Origin: Cadophora sp. MPI-SDFR-AT-0126
Taxonomy: Eukaryota > Ascomycota > Leotiomycetes > Helotiales > Ploettnerulaceae
Direction: 5' to 3'
Assembly (NCBI GenBank): GCA_020747065.1
Contig: JAGMVK010000001.1
Coordinates: forward strand, 682,001 to 746,000
Length of the DNA: 64,000 nucleotides
Shown here: positions 27,332-37,256 of the stretch, piece by piece
Layout: the number at the start of each line of letters is the position of its first letter
Position numbering within the stretch: the stretch's first letter is position 1
Notes under the pieces: generated by a model
Database searches by the model: none
What the model saw: the letters and a program-made list of their open reading frames with translations, nothing else
Told to the model about the DNA's origin: nothing
Made by a program: the position numbers and the translations under genes

Positions 27332-30162
27332 CCACACTTTCACGCCCTAAATACCGACTATTCGCCCTACAAAATATTAGCAATACAACATTCCCATGGA
27401 CCAACGATCTCAAAGATTCCTTCTAGGTAGTTTCACAACACAAGTCATGCCAATATCACATACCTCCAGGTGTTGCCTTGCCCAGACCAGGCGGCAGGGA
27501 ATCTTCTTTCGCTGTGGAGGAGGGGGCCAAGTGGCTTAGATTTCTTTGTCAATGCACGATTCGCGGTCTCGGTAGGGGCTTTTTCATGCTTGCATATTAA
27601 GAGCTCCGAATATAGCTTGGAAGATCAGATGGAGCCCCTCGCTTGTTTTTCTCCGATTGTTCGTGCGTTCTTGCGAGTTTCGATTTCACGTTCATCGTTA
27701 TGCCGCGCGAAGGGATGTATGCTGAACGATGTCCATCGGCTGACACTTGACACTTGACACCGGCGATCATTTTGTGTTTAGTTTTGTTGTGTTTGGAAGA
27801 TATGGGGTTGTGGAGAGGAAATGAAACTCAGGTGAGGTGTTTGGATGAGGAGATCAGATCCTCTTGTTTTCTTAGTTTGATATCTGGTTGTTTATCAGTT
27901 ACAACTATTCGCAAGATCCTTGAATATATACCTCCATCTCTGCTTCAGACTTGCTTTCTTTGTGGATGTGTTATGATTTCATACTCGGTTGATTAAGCTC
28001 TTTAGTTCTTAGTCGGCACGAGACATGAAATCGCTGTTCGCCTGTTCATGATGTCTGCCTTTGCCGCTCTTCTTGTCCGAAAACCCTTCATTTTGCCATC
28101 ATGAAGTCTAACGTCTCATAGCTGGGGTGGTTTCTACATCAGCAATTTCTGTATTTCTCAGATCTCTATGTTTGACTTTTCTGCTTAAAGATCTCACCAT
28201 ACATTTCTAATTGGATAGTGCGAGTTCGGTTGGCACATCTGGCAATTGAATCTTGTATCTGAATGCTCTGCTCACCTAGCTCTAGCACTGTTTCCTACGA
28301 TTCAAACTTAGATTGGACTAGGCTTTCATTTTATCGATACCTACAGACTGAGTCTGTAGCTCGATATGAGTGGAACGAGCTATGCATGACATACAAGGTA
28401 GCTTGGGCACATCACGATATGCGAATGTGGCTTGCTTTCTTCTTTAAAAATACATCCTGTTCTCAATATCCAATCTCATAAGAAAACGATCTCCTCCATC
28501 CGAAAATGTCACCAATACCTTCTCCAACCTCTCCAGGCTCTCGCAAAACAAAGGACTCGGAAGCTCTCAACCTCCCCAGTCCTCGTGTTAGTCGGTGTGT
28601 TGCGCAGTTCACATGCAAAATCCGTCTTCAACGATGTGGAGCCGAATCAAGCGCTTGAAACCAAGAACCCCATGGGCCAGAAGATATATCCGAGAACAAT
28701 GAAGGGGGGTAAGATCCCGCAAAAATTGAAAGCTTCGGGTGTGTTAGGTCTGGCACAAACGCAGGTGAGATTATTGTGAAATTCTTGAGAGCGGTGGGGG
28801 TGGAGAAGGAGGTGGTGAGATCTTGCCATTGTGGAAGGTGACTAGGGTTGCAATGATACAGCCGATGGCGCCATTGTGATCTAGAATATTCGCTGATTTG
28901 TGGGGTAATTCTTGTCTGGTTTTGGATTGTGTGCAGTAGAAATGTATTGTGAAGGACGAGGAATGTCGACGAATTCTCAAAGTCCGAATTTTTGAAGCGA
29001 AAGTGGATCGATCGACTTTCCCATTAAGGGAGATGAAAAAGATAATTCTGGAAAGAGGATGGAACGTGGAGAAAGTTTGGATGGAATGTAAATGTCTTGG
29101 TGCGATTGCTAGCAGACTGGTTTCCTACTGAAGGTTAAGTGTAGTCACAATGAGGCTTTAAAAGAAAGCGTTCAGACAGAAAATGGCACAGAGGGCACTA
29201 TTATTATCGTATCTCGACCGACCTTGAGAGAAGGGAGGATAGCGAACTAGCCTGAATCCGTTGTTTGCATCACGGTCCGCAATGGAGGCATCGCTGATGC
29301 AATGGGAATGAAAAGAAGAGCCATTATTTGAATATTTGCTCCGCCGAAAACTGGTGGCTCAACAAAACAATACCGCATGGGTGGACTTAGCACTGAGCAA
29401 TCGAATCTGACAAGCTCACACTCGAGATCGAGAGCTGAGTGAGCGAGTGTACGGAGGCATTTCCTCTATCGTCCAGAATGTCAAACTGATTAAAGAGGAA
29501 AGGTGGACAGGGAAGGGGGTCCCCTCACTTAATATACAGCTCAATGCGTTCCAAAGTTCTAGAAGGAATCGCCAGATATCGCGGGGTAGGCGTATCCCTG
29601 TCCAACACCCCTTTGCGAAGAGACCAGACGAAAGTAGGGTGCATATGAAGTGAAGTAAGTACTTTAGGTTACCAGCTTTGAGTTTGAGAAGGTGCATTAT
29701 TATGTTGTATTATATACAGGGAGATAGAAGCGAATTCATATATTCGGCACAGGACATCCTAGGTGTGGCGTCTTTTGAGGGAGGGCTTTTTGGAGGGCGG
29801 ATTCTTTTTGGTTTGGTAAGAGGAGTTGAGAACCGATGAATAGGAGACGACGAAATGGTGATTTATCTGTGACTGCTCCTGACTGCGTAATGTATGCACG
29901 CAGTAGGCCGATGGCCATGCTTCCGTTTGAGGGCGATAAGATGGGGTGTTTAGTCAACCAACCAGGACTTATCCCATATCGCAACACACAACCGACAGGT
30001 CTCAAAATTGACCTGAAAGTCCGGATGGAAATGCACCCCTTTCATGGCTAGTCCATCATGAGTTCATAATTTGACAAGATCGTTACACCAACGATTTTAG
30101 CACCTGCCTGACAGTTGAACGGCGGGTAGGTGCCGAGTTCGCTTCGTTGTTTGGCTGTCTGT

Positions 30163-31068
30163 CTACTTCTCAAAGGGACTTGAGGGATCCGGAGCTTCGT
30201 ATCCACGTCTGATGAGAAATTCGCCAACTCGTTGTTCCATTCTGGCAAACTAAGTGATAGACAGTGTCAGCAAGTGTAGTCGCACAAATCGTAGTAATCG
30301 TAAGGGAATTAGGAGGCTCACAACACTCGTCTCCTCCCTTGACACCACCCCATCCTTCACCCAAATAGCATAATTTCCCGATAGATTCGCCATCATGACA
30401 TCTGTCGTCAGCCTGTCACCAACAACAGCTATCTGGTCCGGTTTCGTGACGCCTGTCTCAGGGTGCTGCCGGAAGTACTCCATGATCTCGGGACCACAGC
30501 CGGGTTTCTTCGTGCTGTGAGGAAGGACCGTTACGCCTGTTGCTTGAGTGACTGAGGTTGCTAGTTTGCCGTCTGGGTCGATGGATGTGGCGCCTGAAGT
30601 ATTGGATACGATCAAGAGGCGACGGCCTGGATAGGCTTCGCGGAGACGCTTGAATTTGTCCTTGTGGTTGTTAGAGTATTGAAGATATCATTGGAAATTG
30701 CCATGATGTGAATTCAGGAAAGAAGAGATGATTATTGAAAGCAAAGACCGCTAGAGCAGGTATAGGAGAATGCCAATAGAACCCAATAACAACGCGGTAG
30801 AGGTTGATACAGAAATGTAAAATAAAGTATAAAAACATACCTCATATGGCTCATAGACTGTATTTGAATGTGGAACGGCAAAACAATTATCCTTGTCCAG
30901 AACTACGGCTCTGATATCGACATTCTTGTACTTCCCAAACGCCGAATTCAAGGGAACGGGTAGCTGGTTAAAAGTTGAGATTGTAGCATGGGGAAGGCAT
31001 AAGGAAGGCTTTGTGATGAGCCGAAATATATTCAGCGTAGCCGAGACATTGAAAGCGTTCATATCCAT
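30163..31068 (-). CDS. GEP4: Mitochondrial phosphatidylglycerophosphate phosphatase (GEP4 family)
   Basis: This HAD-superfamily enzyme dephosphorylates phosphatidylglycerophosphate to phosphatidylglycerol, a step of cardiolipin synthesis on the matrix side of the inner membrane. Three exons (30841-31068, 30322-30660, 30163-30249) give 217 aa; yeast Gep4 has 185. The catalytic DKDNC motif is at residues 58-62 (nucleophile D58, acid/base D60). It is followed by the Ser/Thr motif (LLIVSNTSG), the conserved Lys in HSTKKPGCG and the acidic GDRLTTD motif. Intron 1 (180 nt) uses a CACAAG acceptor, placed by frame and by a CTAAC branch site just upstream. Intron 2 starts with GTGAGC. The N-terminus is not strongly presequence-like. 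The gene shares a 231-bp promoter with SMD3. Confidence 0.92.
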
Positions 31069-31299
31069 GAGCTTCGTGCTAACTTTGTTTGTTCTTGAGC
31101 TGAGATGAGAAGGCTGTAAGTGAAGGTTAAGATAGCCTTCCAGATGGCGCTAGCGAGAGCTTCAAAATCACTAGCGTCGATATTTTGAGATTCGCAGCGA
31201 CGCCAACCTCCGCCATCCATCTCGACATCCACCCCGCTCCGCAGCCTTTTGTCACATTCTAGGGATAGCTACCGGATTGCAGATTGACAAGAAACGACA
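31069..31299. promoter_or_regulatory. Divergent promoter, GEP4 / SMD3
   Basis: Only 231 bp separate the start codons of the two divergent genes, so they must share or overlap promoter elements. No clear TATA box was seen. Confidence 0.6.
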
Positions 31300-31928
31300 A
31301 TGACGAGCACAATCGGTATCCCAATCAAGTTGCTGAACGAGGCGCAGGTTCGTCACCTTTTCTTCACCCCGCTGTCTTCCTACCCCACGCAGTTCCCAGA
31401 ACGGCTTCGCAGATTGGTATGCTAATATCCATGTCTCTAGGGACATGTCGTTACTCTAGAGATCACATCGGGCCAGGTTTACCGCGGCAAGCTTCTTGAA
31501 GGTTCGTTCTTTCGCAGACCTCGAAGCCATCCCAATCCCGAATTAATGGCCGTGGAAATGGAATGGACAGGTGCTGACAGGTTATAGCGGAGGACAACAT
31601 GAATGTTCAGCTGAAGGATATCACGGTTACTGCGCGCGACGGTCGTGTCAGCCATTTGGACCAGGTCTACATTCGCGGGTCGCATGTGCGCTTCTTCATT
31701 GTGCCAGACATGCTTAGGTTAGTAGTTCTGCTCACACTTTGCGAATCCCAGATTCCTCCACGCTAGGACAGCCTGTTGCAGTGTTTGCTAACTTGCAATG
31801 TTTGCAGAAACGCTCCCATGTTCAGAAGTAGAGGTGTTAAGGGCAGAGGTGTCGGTCTGGCTCGAGGCAGAGCTACGGTCAGCAGGGCGAGAGCAAGCGG
31901 ACGGGGAGGAGCACCGAGAGCAGGTTGA
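31300..31928 (+). CDS. SMD3: Small nuclear ribonucleoprotein Sm D3
   Basis: This is a core component of the heptameric Sm ring on U1, U2, U4 and U5 snRNAs. Four exons (31300-31347, 31441-31501, 31588-31717, 31808-31928) encode 119 aa. Sm motif 1 covers about residues 17-48 ([11 protein letters not shown] ... [11 protein letters not shown]) and Sm motif 2 about 66-82 ([16 protein letters not shown]), which identifies the D3 type. The tail is Gly/Arg-rich ([15 protein letters not shown]), a usual site of arginine methylation in the family. Three introns in a 360-nt coding sequence is dense, and two of the donors are the less common GTTCGT. An AATAAA lies 122 bp after the stop. Confidence 0.96.
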
Positions 31929-32281
31929 GCAGCGAGTCACGAATGGGGGTATAAATGAAGGCTTGGGTCTATTTGATACGGCGTTAAGAGGAAAAGCCAG
32001 GCATGTCTGCTTGGTCCGTAGGCTACGCACCATGAGCAGTTGTATGCCACAATAAAAATGCAAAACGTTCATACAACCACAGCATGTCCTAATGCTTGTG
32101 ATTTCGGCTAGGAAAATGCCAATTTCGCCCCCTCGTAGCTGCAGATTGTGATTGTAAACGGCTCTCGAAATGCTTTCTAAGGATTGACAATCAATCACGT
32201 GGATATCTAAACTTCTACCTTGGTACTAAACGGGCATCAAAGCACCGTTAAGCTTCATATTCAACGACCAACACATCAAGA
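31929..32281. other. Short intergenic region SMD3 / IRC6
   Basis: These 353 bp hold the SMD3 3' end and the promoter of the next gene on the same strand. No further gene seen. Confidence 0.6.
32051..32056 (+). terminator. AATAAA polyadenylation signal, SMD3
   Basis: Canonical hexamer 122 bp after the SMD3 stop codon and on its strand. Use is inferred. Confidence 0.45.
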
Positions 32282-33316
32282 ATGGAAATCTCACACCCTC
32301 GCCGTATTCTCGCAGTCAGCCGGCCAGGATCCGGACTGTTAGACCTCGTCCAAGGTAATACCTCGATGATCAGCACAACATGAAGCTATTCTGACTCGTT
32401 CATTCACGATGCAGGTTTAACGGGCTCAGCACCAACTCTGACAACAGACGTCGTAGCAGGAACAACGCACAATTGGCCCATCAAGACAAGCTACTACACC
32501 GCAACGATCCCTATCTGGCTAGACGAGATAATCGATGCCTCTGTCTGGTCAGCTGATTTTCTGGCGCCAGAGGCGAGGGAAGTGCTCACCGTGCTGGGAG
32601 CCTTCATTGTCTGTTTTCGGAAACCGGTTAATGAGGAGGGCTTGAAGGAGGTGAAGGATTTGATGGAGGGTGTTGCGGAGGTGGTTAAGGAAGGTTGTGG
32701 TTTGATGTGGGATGGGGTGTGCTTGGCTGTTGGTATGCAGCAGTCTACGACGCCGTATTTGGAGAAGAGCTTTGACGAGTGGGAAGAGTTGTGTCAAGAG
32801 TATGGGTTTGAGTTTGTGGATTTTGAGAGTAAGGGCAGGAATGAGTATTCGGGTATGGCCAACTCATTATTCACTATGAATCTCAACAGCTGACTTGTTA
32901 GAACCTATGGGTATGGAACGTCTGAAGGAGGCTCTGGAAGCCAATGACTGGGAGGGTAATGATGAGCTTGGCGAAGCCATTGATCTCGATGGTCTTGAGG
33001 ATGATAGTGATGATGCGGAAAGTATCGGATTCGGTCTCGATGCTGCAGATAAGGCGGAGATGGAGAAAGAGATGCGTGGGATGAAGCAGGCAATCTATGG
33101 AGGCGGCAATGATGGTGAGGACGAAGAGCCTAATGATCAGGATGTCGAGGACTTACAAGCTCTGATGCTGAAGATGCAGGCTGTGAGAGGTAAGTTACTC
33201 AATCCCCTCTCTGAGCACTTGGGCTGACGAGTACAGACTTGGGAGCAGATATGCCTGAAGCAGAGAGGAAGAAATTTGCGGCAAGAGCTGTTAGTGATAT
33301 CATGAAGAAATTATAG
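32282..33316 (+). CDS. IRC6: IRC6 / alpha-gamma-adaptin-binding p34 family protein
   Basis: This Rab-like fold protein binds clathrin adaptor complexes and is thought to act in adaptor assembly or vesicle traffic. Four exons (32282-32354, 32415-32852, 32902-33189, 33237-33316) give 292 aa, all joined after the first base of a codon. The N-terminus (RRILAVSRPGSGLLDLVQGLTGS) resembles the degenerate G-domain start of the family. Next come a predicted strand with TTHNWPIKTSYYTATIPIWLDE and the VLTVLGAFIVCFRKP segment. The C-terminal half is strongly acidic and ends in a helical LQALMLKMQAVRDLGADMPEAERKKFAARAV region typical of p34. Donor 1 is GTAATA and donor 2 is GTATGG, both weak. Family call is good; the cellular role is inferred from yeast and human members. 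Confidence 0.86.
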
Positions 33317-33751
33317 ACTCTCGCTTTCGAAATTTCGTTAGTCCACAGCTTTGCCACGAGGGAACTGAATTGACTCCTTGCAATACTCTGCAGTAGCACA
33401 CACCTTGTTACTGGAGGCAGAAGGTGGACCGAGAGACAAATGTCTGGGTCTCTGCTGCTGCAAAATGACAATTCTTACTTCCAACCCCACAGCACGGTGA
33501 AGGTTGTACAGAAACGTTGGGGAATCTGACACGTTGGACGGCTGAGCTGGTTCGAGGTACAGTACGATCAGTACAATGCTCGATGGTAATATATGGAGGC
33601 CATCGATCCCTAGAATATAGTGGAAGCACACCCATCCACCCAAGCAACCTATTCAAGCTCTGGCAAGTCATCATCTTACATCGAATAATTCTTGTTTCAG
33701 AATCTAATGACCTAATAGAACAAAGTCAAATCACCTTTGACGATGTCGTAA
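33317..33751. other. Intergenic region before the cysteine-rich frame
   Basis: These 435 bp contain no recognised gene of their own. They may include an upstream exon of the cysteine-rich frame that follows: a TTTCAG at about 33695-33700 resembles an acceptor. Confidence 0.4.
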
Positions 33752-34081
33752 CTCCGCGCCCTGCTCGTAGGCTTCCTCCTTACCATCCTCTTCTCAACAG
33801 GCTCTCCAACTCTTACTGCTTCAATAAAACACGCTGAACCCCAAGTACGACCCCAAGTTTGCTTCTGCCGAACCACGCAAAGCGGCCTCTTTTGCGGCTC
33901 CCGAACACAAGACGCAGCCGGAACCTCGGACCTGCCAGCGATGCTCAGCGGTCACTGCGAGCCAAACTATGTGTATCGATGTAACGGCAGTGCTGTCAGC
34001 CCCGCGAAGATCCAGGTCTACTGTGGACTGTGCAAGAGAGGCACTGATGGGGCTTCGGGAACGGATAGATGTTATGAATAG
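33752..34081 (+). CDS. Candidate small secreted cysteine-rich protein, 5' end unresolved or broken
   Basis: An open frame of 109 codons begins with a signal-peptide-like hydrophobic segment (LRALLVGFLLTILF, codons 1-14) with a likely cleavage near TLTA (codons 20-23). It then holds eight cysteines at codons 37, 39, 48, 69, 77, 91, 94 and 107, spaced C-x-C-x8-C-x20-C-x7-C-x13-C-x2-C-x12-C, and ends two residues after the last Cys. The composition looks like a small secreted protein with four disulphides. The only ATG that would give a full signal peptide (33743-33745) is followed by TCG and then TAA (33749-33751). So the gene either starts in an upstream exon, with a TAG acceptor near 33770, or is disrupted by a nonsense change. 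I recognise no family. It is not a hydrophobin, since the CC pair is missing. Confidence 0.5.
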   Translation, partial: LRALLVGFLLTILFSTGSPTLTASIKHAEPQVRPQVCFCRTTQSGLFCGSRTQDAAGTSDLPAMLSGHCEPNYVYRCNGSAVSPAKIQVYCGLCKRGTDGASGTDRCYE

Positions 34082-34827
34082 GAAGTGAGTCGAGGCGATG
34101 CGGACCTTCTGTGGAGTGTTCGAGACCTGGACAGGAGTGAAGAGGTGTTCTAGAATAGCAACGGAATCTTCTGGGTTGTATCGGTACTTTTCGGAATTTC
34201 ATGTTACTTTGAGACCATTCGGCCATTCTGTACAATATTCCGTGCAAGTGAAGTGCAGGTAATGTCTTTAAGTCATCACCCAGACTGCTGAAGCCTAAAT
34301 CGACATCCTCGAAATAAAACATTCAATGGACTGATTTAGTCTCTCCATAATTCAAGCATACGTGCCTTCTTGATATCGGAAGACGAGAAAAGAAATTGCG
34401 AATCGGGTCAGTACTTTTCAAATGAGGATAGCAAAGTTACGTGTGATGAACTCTTTGCCTGTAGGCTTGCGTGACGTCGGAGACTTCACTATAACGCAGC
34501 TCGCCGCATTCGGGTAGCACGAGTTGGAAAACGAATAAGAAGGTGTGATTTAAAAACGGTATTTCACGAACGATTTCACTTCGAGTTCGGTAAAATTTAA
34601 GGCATCATCTGATGCGAACAGTTGATCGTTTACTAAAAGATCGAGCAATACCACACTGAAGCTGAAGTGAGTCACTTTCCTACAGCAATTTTGCCCCATC
34701 ATCACATAAAGTTGTTCCGTAATCATATAATGGAGTACTCTGGCTCCCAGAAAGTCAAAATGTGCGCCTTGTCCCAATTCTTAATATATCCATTATTCAT
34801 AACATCGTAAACCATCATTCCTTCGTC
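34082..34827. other. Intergenic region, convergent 3' ends
   Basis: These 746 bp are AT-rich, especially 34540-34810. No coding sequence was recognised. Confidence 0.55.
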
Positions 34828-35148
34828 TCAGTACCTCGAGCTCGCGTTTCTAGAATGCCGAGGTCTATCGTCGTGTTCGTAATCGAAGTGCCGTGGTCTC
34901 TCATAGTCGTGCTCATGCTGATAATGCCTCTCGCTTCGGCCTCTCTGTCGAGCACTTTCGTTGCTCGAATTGCCACTATTCGTCCGGCTGCCCTTCGAAC
35001 GAGAAGGCCCATGTGCATGCCTTTTCCGGTAAGACTTCTCCCAGTCTTCTCGATTTCCGTAGGTCACTCCTTTCGGCCACAAATGATGGGCACAGAAGAA
35101 GACTCCGAGGATCTCGACTATGTGGAGGACTGTGCTTGAACCGACCAT
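34828..35148 (-). CDS. Small conserved-looking protein with N-terminal hydrophobic helix and Arg/His-rich tail
   Basis: An intronless frame of 106 aa. Residues 4-20 form a short hydrophobic helix (STVLHIVEILGVFFCAHHL), which could be a signal anchor or an amphipathic segment. A WPKGVTYG-REDWEKSYRKR block follows. The last 55 residues are low-complexity, with many Arg, His, Ser and Asp/Glu (RHYQHEHDYERPRHF). I recognise no named family, and the function is unknown. In favour of a real gene are the well-ordered amino-terminal block and the intact single frame; against it are the short length and biased tail. It is the only gene between the cysteine-rich frame and the P450. Confidence 0.6.
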   Translation of the reverse strand: MVGSSTVLHIVEILGVFFCAHHLWPKGVTYGNREDWEKSYRKRHAHGPSRSKGSRTNSGNSSNESARQRGRSERHYQHEHDYERPRHFDYEHDDRPRHSRNASSRY

Positions 35149-37256
35149 GTCTGACGATATGATTTAGTTGTTTGATGGATGATGAGAGTGTGTGTCTGAA
35201 TGCTGTTTGTGCTGAGAAGAGTGATGGACAGGACTAGGCTGAGGAGGGGTAATGATATGTCGTTAGGTCGTTCGGATTAGTTGTTCTGATGGTGTGGTAA
35301 GGCTCGCAGCCTTATGTAGAAGTTCTTCAAATTTCAACGAGTAAGTCTGCGGATTAAAAGAACGTGAAAGCGTCCTAGAAATTCCGTGACAACGGAGACA
35401 TTATGATCATATATACATAAGAGTGGAGCTGTGGCTCATTACTTCATTATTTGAAGTGGTGTTGATGACAAGGGCTGCGCCTTCCTATCAGGCATAATCT
35501 CTCTCGCCTGATTGGGTTCACGCCCCAGACTGATGTTTGCGGCAGATGTACGCAAGCAGTCGGGCAGAGGACAGGAACGAGAACCAAGTCAAGATAAGCA
35601 TTGAGCGGTCTATTCTTTTGAGGACGCTAAATCTGATTCGCTGTGTTGAGGCGTAACGCTAGGTTCATGGGTCGCTACACCGCCACGAAAGGTACATTGA
35701 GTGTCGGAACCGTAATGGAAACAGTCGATGCTGGGAACATCGATGTAAAACACGCAACTTCTACAGCCGATCTATTCTACTAGCATAAAAGTTCGAAGAA
35801 GAAGAAGGATGTGCTGGCAATAGTTTTAAGACGCCCCGTCGGAATATTGTGTAGGAATATGTCGATCGATGGAGATTTTTCGAGTCTGTCCCACTTGAGA
35901 TTCGTGAAGAGATTGTTTAGCAATGCTGGAGATGCAGCCCAGCTCGTGCAGTGCTATATTACAGATGGAACTCCCTCTACTCGGCCAGAGATAATGCCAT
36001 TTTTTGGCCAGTTCAATGGCCTGAGATAGCCAGATCCGGAAACTATAAACAGCCTTGTTTTGATATGGCGTTTCGCCATTTTGCCCAGTCTCCCACTTGG
36101 TGTGGATGAAGCTTCCGAACCGTGTGTCCAGCTATTACCGGTACTGGCCAGCTGAAAAGTCGAACAGGAGAGTGGACCAATCCACGGACAGCTTAATCTG
36201 AGCAACGGCCTGCATGCCATTTTCAGCAAAATTACAGTACTCGTTGCCTCGACTTCGCAGCCGTCGAAGGTCGCATTGAAAAAACCCAATTGTGAGGCTA
36301 CACCAATGAGACTCAAAACGCAAACCAAACAAAAGAACAAAATAGAACCGCAACGAGCTGGGGCAAAAGCCAGAAGGACAAGATTGCTCGGGCATATGAC
36401 ACCGATATGACGAATGCTTTCTAGTCCGATTTTTAGGTTCTGGAGAAGCCCCCGAATATCCTGCAGAGGCTTTTGCATCAAAACAGATCAGAAACAAGAG
36501 CTGCACCTCCACGAGCCCGAAAGTGACCGCAACTAGCTATTCAAGATTTGAGATCAACAGTTTTGAGCGTCCCTGGATGCATTGGGTCGTCGGTCAGGTA
36601 CATGAAGCGAACTTACACGATGTCGTGAGAAAGCGTATGACAAGAAAAACGGACGGGCCTGCAAGGCGGGCCTTGAATGATACGGACCCAAAGGGACGGG
36701 GGCGTTCTCCATTGAAGCGATATTCGACCTCCATAGAAGAGGTAGATGTTCAAGGCACTCGGACAGGACCTTCCTCGAGCCTCTTCAAAGAATCATAGAT
36801 ATCGTTCGATGTGACGGTCTTCTGATGTCTGGTCTCGAGACTTGGAGCTCTTGAAATCTCAATGTTTAGTAATCGATGTCATATGAGCCGTGCTAGAGTT
36901 CGGCAAGGTTGGTTTCGAAGTCGAGACCTTAGCTGAGCAGCATGACTTTGGGGCTCCTCTAATTTTCTTGTCTTGCTTGGCCTGCAAGACGAGCTACAAT
37001 CAGTAGCATGTCGGCTGTTGCATTTAGTTGCTCGCCAAGTGTCGCTTGCTCCCTTTTCGAGGCTCGAGGATACGAATACGCCCAACTGAAGTTGAGAGAG
37101 TTCTCATCTGATGAAATATACCTTTTTTGAGGATTCGTTAGATCCAAGTCTGCGTACCAATACAATAGGTAAAGTGCTATGGCGTATAGAGCCTCCGCTG
37201 TGCCCACATCGAGTGAGAAATGAAGGATCGAAATCCGCCCTGATTGTCAAAGCATC
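35149..37256. other. Intergenic region upstream of the P450
   Basis: These 2.1 kb have no gene I can support. Minus-strand frames at 35954-36512 overlap in two phases and include a hydrophobic stretch (ILFFCLVCVLSLIGVA), which could be a degraded membrane-protein gene. No splice model gave a recognisable product. Confidence 0.45.

Larger units (their letters stand above)
23886..30162. other. 6.3-kb gene-free region upstream of the homeodomain gene
   Basis: This separates the homeodomain gene start from the 3' end of GEP4. All longer open frames overlap each other, are compositionally biased and match nothing recognisable. The first 650 bp (on the minus strand, the likely 5' leader) contain long purine/pyrimidine-skewed tracts at about 24235-24310 and a CAGCA repeat. 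Short tandem repeats also occur at 25158-25181 and 27310-27331. I see no transposon signature. Confidence 0.6.

Noticed and set aside
33517..33837. 106-codon plus-strand frame overlapping the cysteine-rich frame
   Set aside because: No domain; its end overlaps the signal-peptide segment in another phase. It might contribute an upstream exon, but there is no evidence that it is a gene itself.
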